Assembly (NCBI GenBank): GCA_006546595.1
Contig: VIAD01000027.1
Coordinates: 1 to 19,043, forward strand
Length of the DNA: 19,043 nt
Reading direction: 5' to 3'
DNA from: Moraxellaceae bacterium AER2_44_116
Lineage (GTDB): Bacteria > Pseudomonadota > Gammaproteobacteria > Pseudomonadales > Moraxellaceae
In this document: in pieces, positions 1 to 5,956 of the stretch
Layout of the letters: each line of letters begins with the position of its first letter
How positions within the stretch are numbered: position 1 is the first letter of the stretch
Translations under genes and position numbers: made by a program
Notes under the pieces: model-generated
The model's database searches: none
What the model saw: only the letters and a program-made list of their open reading frames with translations
What the model was told of the DNA's origin: nothing

Positions 1-2
1 TT

Positions 3-71
3 GACGATGTCAAACATTTTGTAGAGCTCTTTAATCAACGCATCATACCTTTACTTACACAATTAGGATGA
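3..71 (+). CDS. C-terminal tail of an upstream gene (partial)
   Basis: The third plus-strand frame is open from the window edge and ends at TGA 69-71, giving 22 residues (DDVKHFVELF, then NQRIIPLLTQLG). The segment is amphipathic and helix-like, as expected for the end of a folded protein. The other two plus frames stop at once or within 24 bases. The phrase FNQRIIPLL is reminiscent of the C-terminal helix of some AAA-type restriction ATPases, but the piece is far too short to assign a family. Its reality as coding sequence is an inference. Confidence 0.4.
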   Translation, partial: DDVKHFVELFNQRIIPLLTQLG

Positions 72-83
72 TATTAATCTAGG

Positions 84-130
84 TAGGGTACACACTGCAC
101 ACCTCCTGTGTTGATATACAGTGCACCCTA
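84..130. repeat. Imperfect palindrome with nested inner stem
   Basis: The left arm TAGGGTACACACTG (84-97) pairs with CAGTGCACCCTA (119-130) with one bulged base. A second small stem lies inside (CACAC 98-102 against GTGTTG 108-113). It sits between the end of the upstream plus-strand gene and the next palindrome at 141-188, so it may act as a terminator or be an interspersed repeat. Confidence 0.5.
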
Positions 131-188
131 AAAAATTGGCTTCGACTCCGCTCAGCCAACGTCTAAACGTTCCGAGAACGGAGTCGAA
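130..188 (-). terminator. Palindromic repeat, possible terminator of the SDR/MBL operon
   Basis: Perfect 10-base arms TTCGACTCCG (141-150) and CGGAGTCGAA (179-188) enclose a second stem AACGT/ACGTT (158-162, 167-171). Read on the minus strand, the hairpin begins 17 bases after the stop of the gene ending at 206 and is followed by six T residues (135-130). That is the form of an intrinsic terminator. The sequence plan TTCGAC...GCTCA.C also recurs at 2967-2989, so it is probably a dispersed palindrome serving as a terminator here. Confidence 0.5.
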
Positions 189-205
189 GGGCAGGCGTGA
201 TGAAG

Positions 206-1279
206 TTAAGCCTTCACCAACGCCCCAAATTCCGCTTCACCAATCAAATAACTGCTTTCTTGTTGTGGCATTAACCAGTGCGGTGTCGCTTCACTAGAAG
301 ACGCACAATTCGGGTACTCAGGATTCGCTGACCGTCCAGCAATGGTTTTTTCCATCACCATTGAAATGTATTGGTCATTACTGCCTTCAAGCGTATTACC
401 ATTGAGAATGACTTCAACACCAGTCGATTGAGCATAACGACGGACACTGTTAATACGCGAGTTTTTCGGCTCATAAGCATCTGCACCAATGCCGTTTTCT
501 GAAGTGACACGAATACCATCACGCACCCGCGCCACTAAAGAATGATTGCCTTCGGTGTGACCTTTGGAATGCACCAACGCCACGCCTCGACCGAGTTGTA
601 CGCTGCTCGTAAAGGTGATGACACGCTGCGGATTAACGCCTGCAATACCATTCGGGCAATACCAATCGGCTTGGCAAGGTAATAACGCACCCGTCGATAG
701 CCATTCTTGCTCATGGACTAAGAGTTTGGCATTGGGGAAAAATCCCGCTTGTGAGCCTGTTCCTAACCAATGACGAATATCTTGAGTGTGCAGATGGTCG
801 TAACTAATATAATCCACTTGTTCGGGGCGAATCCCTGTAGACGCTAACGCACTTTCAACGGTGTTATATAACGGCGCCATGACGTTTTGCGCTTTTTTTG
901 GCAGATGAAACTTTTCGACTAAACGTTTAAAAAATGGCGTTTCACGGTTGCCTTCGACATCGGACGGTGAAAATAATAAGGTTTTTACTTCGCCTGCAAA
1001 ATCACGATATTGCACGACAAACAAACGATTCAAAATATGAATCAAGGGAAAACGATACGTGCTTTGGGCATAAACACCGCTATAACCGTACCATGTGGGA
1101 TAAGGTACACGAATCAAATTAATACTTTTATAAAACAACACTTCAGGCTCATCCATAAAGCGTTCTCTAAAGCCTTGAGCTGCTTTACGCACCGCTTCTA
1201 AACGTTGTTGTGGTAACGGTGATTGACGGCAGTTGTCAAAGTCAGTAATAGCTTGCATACCTGTGGGCAGATTGTTCAT
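206..1279 (-). CDS. Atypical metallo-beta-lactamase-fold protein
   Basis: A 357-residue protein with no signal peptide. The region around residues 155-250 has the layout of a metallo-beta-lactamase fold: a DHLHTQD segment (His162, His164) follows a hydrophobic strand, and GHTEGNHS (His241) supplies the later metal histidine. The usual HxHxDH motif is altered: Gln166 and Asp167 stand where Asp and His are expected. Activity is therefore uncertain and the substrate unknown. The start ATG at 1279 has AGAGGA a few bases upstream. The gene begins 20 bases after the stop of the SDR gene, so the two are probably one operon facing away from a TetR gene. A role in metabolism of a small organic or lipid-like compound would suit this context, but that is inference. 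Confidence 0.75.
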   Translation of the reverse strand: MNNLPTGMQAITDFDNCRQSPLPQQRLEAVRKAAQGFRERFMDEPEVLFYKSINLIRVPYPTWYGYSGVYAQSTYRFPLIHILNRLFVVQYRDFAGEVKTLLFSPSDVEGNRETPFFKRLVEKFHLPKKAQNVMAPLYNTVESALASTGIRPEQVDYISYDHLHTQDIRHWLGTGSQAGFFPNAKLLVHEQEWLSTGALLPCQADWYCPNGIAGVNPQRVITFTSSVQLGRGVALVHSKGHTEGNHSLVARVRDGIRVTSENGIGADAYEPKNSRINSVRRYAQSTGVEVILNGNTLEGSNDQYISMVMEKTIAGRSANPEYPNCASSSEATPHWLMPQQESSYLIGEAEFGALVKA

Positions 1280-1299
1280 GGTGTATATCCTCTTGATTC

Positions 1300-2079
1300 T
1301 TAATGATGGCGCGTAATAAATTGGTTAATTGCACGGCTAACCATATCGGGTGCTGCGCCTGATAAGGCATAAAAAAGACGCGTCGATTTGCCCACTGTCC
1401 AATGCACTTTTGGCACACGGCCTTTGTACTGTGCGGCTTGTAAAATGGTACTGGCGACATCGTTCGCGGTTAAATGCACACCCATATTTTTAATGCTGTC
1501 GGCGTTCATATTGGTCACCATGTCGGTTTGCACAAACAGCGGCAGAATATCCATCACCCGAATACCATCGGCTGCCCATTCTAAATCTAAGGCTTCGGTT
1601 AAACCGCGCACGGCAAATTTAGTGGCAGAATAGACCGCTAACGAGGGTTGACCATACAAGGCCGAAGCGGAGCACAAGTTAATTACCCGTGAACCTTGTG
1701 TTTGTTTTAAATAGGGCAACGCTAAATAACAGCCGTTTAACACGCCTTTGATGTTGACATCAATTAATAGATGTTGACGCGCTAAGGGAATATCCGCCAA
1801 AGCGCCAGAAGCCAAAATGCCTGCGTTATTGAGCAATACATCTAAGCGGCCAGCCTGTTGCACAAAGTCGGCTAAAGTTTGTTGCCAAGCTTCAGGATTG
1901 CAAACATCTAACTTGGCGGCATAACTGTTATTTGCGCCAAGTTCTTCGCGTAAGCGTTGTACGCCTGTTTCATCGACATCAAATAAACCCACATACCAAC
2001 CTTTAGCGGCAAAGAGTCGGGCGGTTGCTTGGCCAATACCTGCCGCTGCACCTGTAATAAAAATACTTGGACGTGACAT
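1300..2079 (-). CDS. Short-chain dehydrogenase/reductase (SDR family)
   Basis: A 259-residue classical SDR oxidoreductase, cytoplasmic and NAD(P)-dependent. The Rossmann nucleotide-binding motif TGAAAGIG lies at residues 9-16, an acidic FDVD stretch around residue 34 suggests NAD(H) preference, NNAG is at 84-87, a serine pair is at 137/139, and the catalytic YSATK gives Tyr150 and Lys154. The length is normal for the classical family. The natural substrate cannot be read from the motifs. ATG at 2079 has AGAGG five bases upstream. It is the first gene of a two-gene operon with the MBL-like gene and is divergent from the TetR gene, whose product probably represses it through the inverted repeat at 2119-2140. 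Confidence 0.9.
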   Translation of the reverse strand: MSRPSIFITGAAAGIGQATARLFAAKGWYVGLFDVDETGVQRLREELGANNSYAAKLDVCNPEAWQQTLADFVQQAGRLDVLLNNAGILASGALADIPLARQHLLIDVNIKGVLNGCYLALPYLKQTQGSRVINLCSASALYGQPSLAVYSATKFAVRGLTEALDLEWAADGIRVMDILPLFVQTDMVTNMNADSIKNMGVHLTANDVASTILQAAQYKGRVPKVHWTVGKSTRLFYALSGAAPDMVSRAINQFITRHH

Positions 2080-2115
2080 AATGGCCTCTGAATGTTTGTT
2101 TTTTTAAGATGTGCT

Positions 2116-2145
2116 ATTTTAGAAAAGAAGTCTTTCCTAATTCAA
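2116..2145 (-). promoter_or_regulatory. Promoter of the SDR operon with candidate TetR operator
   Basis: An inverted repeat with arms TTAGAAAAG (2119-2127) and CTTTCCTAA (2132-2140), 8 of 9 positions matching around a four-base centre, lies between the divergent SDR and TetR genes. On the minus strand a -35-like TTGAAT (2145-2140) and a -10-like TAAAAT (2121-2116) are 18 bases apart, so the repeat fills the spacer. This is a typical TetR-family operator position. It also lies just upstream of the likely tetR start at 2154, which fits autoregulation. Confidence 0.6.
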
Positions 2146-2153
2146 GAGCGAAT

Positions 2154-2837
2154 ATGACACAATCCGACGAAATGAGTACGAATGTACCAAAAAAAATCAG
2201 CAAACGTGGTTACGCGGGTCGAAGTGCCGAACAATTAATGCAAGAACGCCGTCAACGGTTGATGGATACCGCTTTAGAATTATTTGGCACAGTCGGATAT
2301 GTGCCAACAACAGTGGAAAAAATCTGTAGTCATGCCAAAGTGACAACGCGCCATTTTTATGAACACTTTAAGGATAGAGAAGCGTTGTTGATGGCGATAT
2401 TCGACACGATTTTGCAAGAAACCCGTCAGCAGGTTTTAGCGGAGATTGTCATGAGCGATTTGCCGCTAGAACAACGTTTTGTTGGTGCGGTGAATGCCTT
2501 TTTAACGTCTCATTTAGACGACCCACGCCGCGCCAAAATTACCACCCAAGAAATTTTAGGTGTGAGTCAACGGGTTGAAGCGCATCGTAATGTCTTGATT
2601 ACTGAGTTTGCGTTGTTGATTGAGAGTTATTTAACGCTTTTAGTGGCGGAAGGAAAACTGCCTGCTCGGAATTATCGGATCTTGGCTTTTGGTATTGTCG
2701 GCGCGATGCACGAATTACAAATTGCATGGTTAAATCAGCAAGTGCCTCAACAGCGTGAGGTGTTGGTTGCCGAAATTGATTATTTGATGCAAATCATGAT
2801 TAAAGGCGTGACGGTGGTCAGTGGTAAAGAAAATTGA
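2154..2837 (+). CDS. TetR/AcrR-family transcriptional regulator
   Basis: A one-component repressor of about 227 residues. The N-terminal region is basic, followed by a TetR DNA-binding domain: a first helix near ERRQRLMDTALELF, then a helix-turn-helix with TTVEKICSHAKVTTRHFYEHFKDREALL, which matches the TetR signature. The C-terminal half is a variable helical ligand-binding domain whose ligand cannot be inferred. The frame is open from an ATG at 2109, but I prefer ATG 2154: AAGAG precedes it, and the upstream stretch would translate through the palindrome at 2119-2140. ATG 2172 is another possibility. It faces away from the SDR/MBL operon and is its likely local regulator. Confidence 0.88.
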   Translation: MTQSDEMSTNVPKKISKRGYAGRSAEQLMQERRQRLMDTALELFGTVGYVPTTVEKICSHAKVTTRHFYEHFKDREALLMAIFDTILQETRQQVLAEIVMSDLPLEQRFVGAVNAFLTSHLDDPRRAKITTQEILGVSQRVEAHRNVLITEFALLIESYLTLLVAEGKLPARNYRILAFGIVGAMHELQIAWLNQQVPQQREVLVAEIDYLMQIMIKGVTVVSGKEN

Positions 2838-2906
2838 CCTTATTTTAATTAGGGGTTATCGTCACAAATAGGGCTGTATTTTTGTCTTGTAAACCCCGTC
2901 CAGATT

Positions 2907-2932
2907 AAAAATCGGAGTCATGTCCGTTTTTT
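2907..2932 (+). terminator. Weak terminator-like hairpin after tetR
   Basis: CGGA (2913-2916) and TCCG (2923-2926) form a short stem flanked by A-rich and T-rich runs (T6 at 2927-2932) about 70 bases after the TetR stop. The stem is short, so the call is tentative; the A/T runs can extend the pairing. Confidence 0.35.
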
Positions 2933-2937
2933 ATTTA

Positions 2938-2989
2938 CCGTTCACCCTGAGCTCGTCGAAGGGTGGTTCGACAGGCTCACCACGAACGG
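2938..2989. repeat. Interspersed palindromic repeat (TTCGACAGGCTCA type)
   Basis: Outer arms CCGTTC (2938-2943) and GAACGG (2984-2989) enclose CACCCT/AGGGTG (2943-2948, 2960-2965) and GTCGAA/TTCGAC (2955-2960, 2967-2972). This nested palindrome is of a type I recognise as widely scattered between genes in many proteobacteria. It sits between tetR and arsC. A related design lies at 141-188. Confidence 0.7.
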
Positions 2990-3051
2990 CGAAATCAATT
3001 ATTAAGGTTTACTAATTTGGTGTGGGTTATCAATTTTACTCGAGAAGATGA

Positions 3052-3546
3052 ATGACTGAAAAAGTGTATAACGTCTTGTTTTTATGTGCAGAAAATTCGG
3101 CACGTAGCATTATGGCGGAAGCTATTTTAAATAAATTAGGTCATGGTCGATTTCATGCCTTCAGTGCGGGCAGTCAACCTTCGGGACACATCAATCCGTT
3201 GGCGATTGATCTCCTAAAGAGTGTGGGCTATTCGGTAGATAATTTGCGTAGTAAAAGTTGGGATGAGTTTCAGACGGATGATGCGCCTGAAATGGATTTT
3301 GTTTTTACCGTCTGTAGTGATGCAGCGGAGGAGGTATGTCCTGTGTGGAAAGGGCAACCCGTTTCGGCACATTGGCATTTTGCGGATTTGGCTTCTGGAC
3401 AGGGTTCGTTAGTGCAACAAAAAGAAGTGGTTCATCATGTCTTGCAAGAAATCCGTCAACGGGTGCAATTACTGTTGAATTTACCGTTGGCTAAATTAGA
3501 CAAAGCGGCATTGCATCATCATGTACAGACCTTACAGTCTGCTTAA
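3052..3546 (+). CDS. arsC: Arsenate reductase, thioredoxin-coupled low-molecular-weight phosphatase type
   Basis: A 164-residue cytoplasmic protein of the low-molecular-weight tyrosine phosphatase fold. The P-loop is C12-x5-R18 in LFLCAENSARS. Two further cysteines, Cys88 and Cys96 in TVCSDAAEEVCPVW, match the redox pair that relays oxidation in thioredoxin-type ArsC, and HWHFAD supplies an Asp near residue 112 where the family usually has DPA. The expected reaction is arsenate to arsenite, with electrons from thioredoxin. The start ATG at 3052 has GAGAAGA upstream. No arsenite efflux gene is nearby, and the ArsR-type regulator at 4658 belongs to the sulfide-sensing branch, so no complete ars operon is visible. 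A phosphatase role is less likely given the three cysteines. Confidence 0.85.
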   Translation: MTEKVYNVLFLCAENSARSIMAEAILNKLGHGRFHAFSAGSQPSGHINPLAIDLLKSVGYSVDNLRSKSWDEFQTDDAPEMDFVFTVCSDAAEEVCPVWKGQPVSAHWHFADLASGQGSLVQQKEVVHHVLQEIRQRVQLLLNLPLAKLDKAALHHHVQTLQSA

Positions 3547-3620
3547 TGATGTTGATCCCTTGCAGGAAATCTTATATAGCCATTGTTTGTGGGGCAAATT
3601 AATCCTTCTATAAGTAGCAA

Positions 3621-3639
3621 GCTGGGGTTTAGCCCCAGC
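3621..3639. terminator. Hairpin between convergent arsC and MBL gene
   Basis: A perfect 7-base stem GCTGGGG (3621-3627) / CCCCAGC (3633-3639) with a five-base loop lies between two genes that end towards each other (3546 and 3658). There is no clear T run on either strand, so it may be a bidirectional structural terminator or another small interspersed palindrome. Confidence 0.45.
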
Positions 3640-3657
3640 ACCAACCCAAATCTATTC

Positions 3658-4536
3658 TTAACTTTTCTTGCCCAATAAATTCAATGGCACTTTTAAATAA
3701 GCGACACCATTATCTTCAATAGGTGGAAACTCACCCGCTCTAATATTCACTTGAATCGACGGAATAATTAAACGTGGCATGGCTAAAGTGGCATCTCGTG
3801 CCTGACGCATGGCAACAAAGTCGGCCTCGCACTTATTACCAAGCAAATGAATATTCAGGGCTTTTTGTTCGGCAATGATGCTTAAATACTGATGTGGACG
3901 CTGGTTTTTGGGTGGATAGTCGTGGCACATAAATAAGCGCGTATCGTCGGGAAAATCTAAAATACGTTTAATAGATTGATATAACACTCGCGCATCACCT
4001 TGAGGAAAGTCACAACGCGCTGTACCGACATCTGGCATAAATAAGGTGTCCCCAACAAACATGGCATCTTCAATGACATAAGCCACATCGGCAGGGGTAT
4101 GACCTGCAACTAATAGGACTTGAGCAGTCAATTCACCAATTTGAAAGTGCTCGCCATCTTTAAATAAGTAATCAAATTGTCGGCCATCTGTGGCTAACTC
4201 ATCACCCAAATTAAACACCTTTTTAAAGACACCTTGTACTTGAGTGATTTTTTCACCAATGGCTATTTTGCCCCCGACTTGTTCGCGTAAATAATGGGCA
4301 GAAGATATATGGTCGGCATGAGCGTGTGTTTCTAAAATCCACTCAACGGTTAATTGCTCTTTTCTGATATAGGCAATAATGCTGTCGGCAAAATCAGTGC
4401 GAGTGCGTCCTGATTTCGGGTCGTAGTCTAAAACAGGGTCAATAATGGCTGCTTTTGTACCAACACCATTGCTGACAACATAGCTGTAAGTTTCGCTATC
4501 CGTATCCAAAAAATGCTGTATTTGTAAGGTGGACAT
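3658..4536 (-). CDS. MBL-fold persulfide dioxygenase-like hydrolase (Blh/ETHE1 group)
   Basis: A 292-residue cytoplasmic metallo-beta-lactamase-fold protein. The metal motif HAHADH is at residues 71-76, GHT gives His146, GDTLF gives Asp163, and CHDY gives His205. The stretch GTARCDFPQG (about 171-180) is typical of the persulfide dioxygenase/Blh group, which oxidises glutathione persulfide to sulfite with an iron centre. It has neither a fused rhodanese nor the extra domain present in some Blh proteins. It is divergent from a BigR-like repressor that leads YeeE/YedE genes, the same arrangement as known BigR-controlled sulfide detoxification loci. A minus-strand TATAAT (4592-4587) is a candidate -10. 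A glyoxalase-II-like function is possible but fits the context less well. Confidence 0.82.
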   Translation of the reverse strand: MSTLQIQHFLDTDSETYSYVVSNGVGTKAAIIDPVLDYDPKSGRTRTDFADSIIAYIRKEQLTVEWILETHAHADHISSAHYLREQVGGKIAIGEKITQVQGVFKKVFNLGDELATDGRQFDYLFKDGEHFQIGELTAQVLLVAGHTPADVAYVIEDAMFVGDTLFMPDVGTARCDFPQGDARVLYQSIKRILDFPDDTRLFMCHDYPPKNQRPHQYLSIIAEQKALNIHLLGNKCEADFVAMRQARDATLAMPRLIIPSIQVNIRAGEFPPIEDNGVAYLKVPLNLLGKKS

Positions 4537-4575
4537 GAGAAATGCTCGGCTTAATTCAATCTCTTAATGCTATAT

Positions 4576-4626
4576 CAATATACAAAATTATAAAATGTCT
4601 TTTTATATATTGTTTTTATGTATAAT
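4576..4626. promoter_or_regulatory. Divergent A+T-rich promoter/operator region of the sulfide module
   Basis: The 121-base gap between the divergent genes is very A+T rich. It holds a perfect -10 TATAAT on the plus strand (4621-4626) and another on the minus strand (4592-4587); clear -35 boxes are not visible. Inverted repeats CAATATA (4576-4582) / TATATTG (4606-4612) and TATAC (4579-4583) / GTATA (4620-4624) straddle both. This is a likely binding region for the adjacent BigR-type repressor, which in studied species binds A+T-rich palindromes. Confidence 0.55.
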
Positions 4627-4657
4627 GAAGGTGTGCGTATGATTAGAGGGTGAAATC

Positions 4658-4981
4658 ATGTTGCCATTAGCGCAAATGCAGGCTGCCGCAGAGCAAGCAG
4701 CCAATTTATTTAAGGCCTTATCCCATCCCGACCGTTTGATTTTATTGTGTCAATTGTCGCAGGGTGAGTTTTGTGTCAGTGAGTTGGAAGAGAAATTAGC
4801 GATTCGTCAGCCGAGTTTATCGCAACAGTTAGGCATATTACGGCAAGAAAACTTAGTCGAAGCCCGACGGGACGGTAAGCAGATGTATTACCGTATTACC
4901 AGTGAAGATGCGTTAGCAATTTTGCAAACGCTATGTCGTCGTTTGTGTGTGCCAACCGAAGAGGTGAGTAATGAGCATTGA
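4658..4981 (+). CDS. bigR: BigR/SqrR-type ArsR-family sulfide/persulfide-responsive repressor
   Basis: A 107-residue winged-helix ArsR-family repressor: ALSHPDRLILLCQL, then SELEEKLAIRQPSLSQQLGILR as the recognition helix-turn-helix, then a wing around EARRDGKQMYYRI. Cysteines are at 31, 39, 93 and 97. Cys31 and Cys97 are 66 residues apart, the same spacing as the redox pair Cys42/Cys108 of BigR and Cys41/Cys107 of SqrR, which form a disulfide or tetrasulfide on contact with persulfide. This is better support for a sulfur sensor than for a metal sensor. ATG 4658 follows GAGGGTG. The gene overlaps the next one by 11 bases, so the repressor is made together with the transporter. Confidence 0.85.
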   Translation: MLPLAQMQAAAEQAANLFKALSHPDRLILLCQLSQGEFCVSELEEKLAIRQPSLSQQLGILRQENLVEARRDGKQMYYRITSEDALAILQTLCRRLCVPTEEVSNEH

Positions 4982-5405
4982 TTGGGCTGCGTTTACACCC
5001 TATAGCGCATTAACAGGCGGTGCGTTGATCGGTTTGGCTTCGGTACTGTTGATTTTAGGGATTGGTCGTGTTGCCGGCATAAGCGGCATTGTGGGTGGCT
5101 TATTTAGTGGCTATCGAACAGAGCAGTGGCGTTGGTATTTTTTAGTAGGCCTATTTGCGTCGCCTTGGCTGTATCAATTGTTTGCGGTTTTTCCTTCAGT
5201 ACAAATCACCTCTGATGTTCCTGTTTTAGTAGTTGCAGGTTTACTGGTGGGAGTCGGTACACGTTATGCGACGGGTTGCACCAGCGGTCATGGCGTTTGT
5301 GGCTTATCGCAGTTGTCGATGCGTTCTTTGGTCGCGACTTTAAGTTTTATGATGGCAGGTTTTATCACCGTATATGTGATGAAGCATCTCGTGGGAGGCG
5401 TATAA
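4971..5405 (+). CDS. YeeE/YedE-family sulfur transport protein, first half
   Basis: A 144-residue integral membrane protein with about four hydrophobic segments. The segment TRYATGCTSGHGVCGLSQLS (about residues 97-116) carries the cysteine-containing signature of YeeE/YedE proteins, which import thiosulfate or other sulfur species through cysteine relays. Full-length YeeE is roughly twice this size; here the function is split over two half-size genes, this one and the next, as is usual in BigR-type operons. ATG 4971 lies inside the end of the repressor gene and is preceded by GAGGTGAG. The transported species (thiosulfate, sulfite or sulfide-derived) is not determined by the sequence. Confidence 0.85.
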   Translation: MSIDWAAFTPYSALTGGALIGLASVLLILGIGRVAGISGIVGGLFSGYRTEQWRWYFLVGLFASPWLYQLFAVFPSVQITSDVPVLVVAGLLVGVGTRYATGCTSGHGVCGLSQLSMRSLVATLSFMMAGFITVYVMKHLVGGV

Positions 5406-5406
5406 C

Positions 5407-5820
5407 ATGGACAAAATCATAGCGTTGCTTGCGGGTGTGATTTTTGGTGTCGGTTTGATTATCGGTCAGATGGTCAACCCTGCCAAAGTCATTGCTTTTT
5501 TAGACTTAGCAGGGGCATGGAATCCGTCTTTAGCTTTAGTGATGGCGGGCGCAATAGCGGTTGCCTTGCCCGCTTTTCAGCTCGCCAAACATAAAAAGAA
5601 CAGTATGTGTGGCATGGAAATGCAGTTACCGACCAGTAAAGTCATTGATAGCCGTTTGATTGTGGGCAGTATCGCTTTTGGTGCGGGATGGGGCTTGGCG
5701 GGTTTTTGCCCTGCACCTGCCATTGTCACGGCCGCAACGGGTCAATGGCAAGCCATTGTCTTTAGCTTGGCGATGATGACAGGGTTTTATCTCTTTGCGG
5801 TGATTGATAAAAGAGTGTAG
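5407..5820 (+). CDS. YeeE/YedE-family sulfur transport protein, second half
   Basis: A 137-residue membrane protein with about four hydrophobic segments. It begins with a glycine-rich helix containing GVIFGVGLIIGQMVNPAKV and has the second family signature GWGLAGFCPAPAIV near residues 92-105, with a conserved cysteine before PAPA. An internal basic loop carries KHKKNSMCGMEM. It starts one base after the stop of the preceding half, consistent with translational coupling and a two-subunit channel. The pair should sit in the inner membrane and supply or export sulfur species for the persulfide pathway controlled by the upstream repressor. Confidence 0.85.
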   Translation: MDKIIALLAGVIFGVGLIIGQMVNPAKVIAFLDLAGAWNPSLALVMAGAIAVALPAFQLAKHKKNSMCGMEMQLPTSKVIDSRLIVGSIAFGAGWGLAGFCPAPAIVTAATGQWQAIVFSLAMMTGFYLFAVIDKRV

Positions 5821-5846
5821 GCGTTGCTCCGCAATTAGCGCGTTTT

Positions 5847-5904
5847 CACCCTCACCCCAACCCTCTCCCTCAGGGAGAGGGAGGAGCGTAGCGGAGGGTG
5901 AGGG
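5847..5904. repeat. Interspersed palindrome, CCCTCACCCC/CCCTCTCCCT family, copy 1
   Basis: Perfect 10-base arms CCCTCTCCCT (5861-5870) and AGGGAGAGGG (5872-5881) sit inside outer arms CCCTCACC (5849-5856) and GGTGAGGG (5897-5904). A near-identical stretch occurs in the opposite orientation at 17593-17625. It lies between the second YeeE/YedE gene and the SulP gene and could dampen transcription into SulP. Confidence 0.75.
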
Positions 5905-5956
5905 AGTGAACAAATAAGCGATAACGGCCGAAGTGATCAACATCAAAGAGCCAAAC

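Noticed and set aside
934..1201. Plus-strand open frames inside the MBL-like gene
   Set aside because: They are antisense to the supported gene, short, and without motifs or ribosome-binding sites.
3052..4981. A complete arsenic-resistance operon formed by arsC and the ArsR-family gene
   Set aside because: The regulator has the BigR/SqrR cysteine spacing and leads sulfur genes, it is over 1 kb from arsC, and no arsenite efflux pump is present.
5933..5956. GTG start for the SulP gene at 5933
   Set aside because: ATG 5957 has a clear AAAGAG ribosome-binding site and starts the protein at the usual place for the family; nothing supports the GTG.
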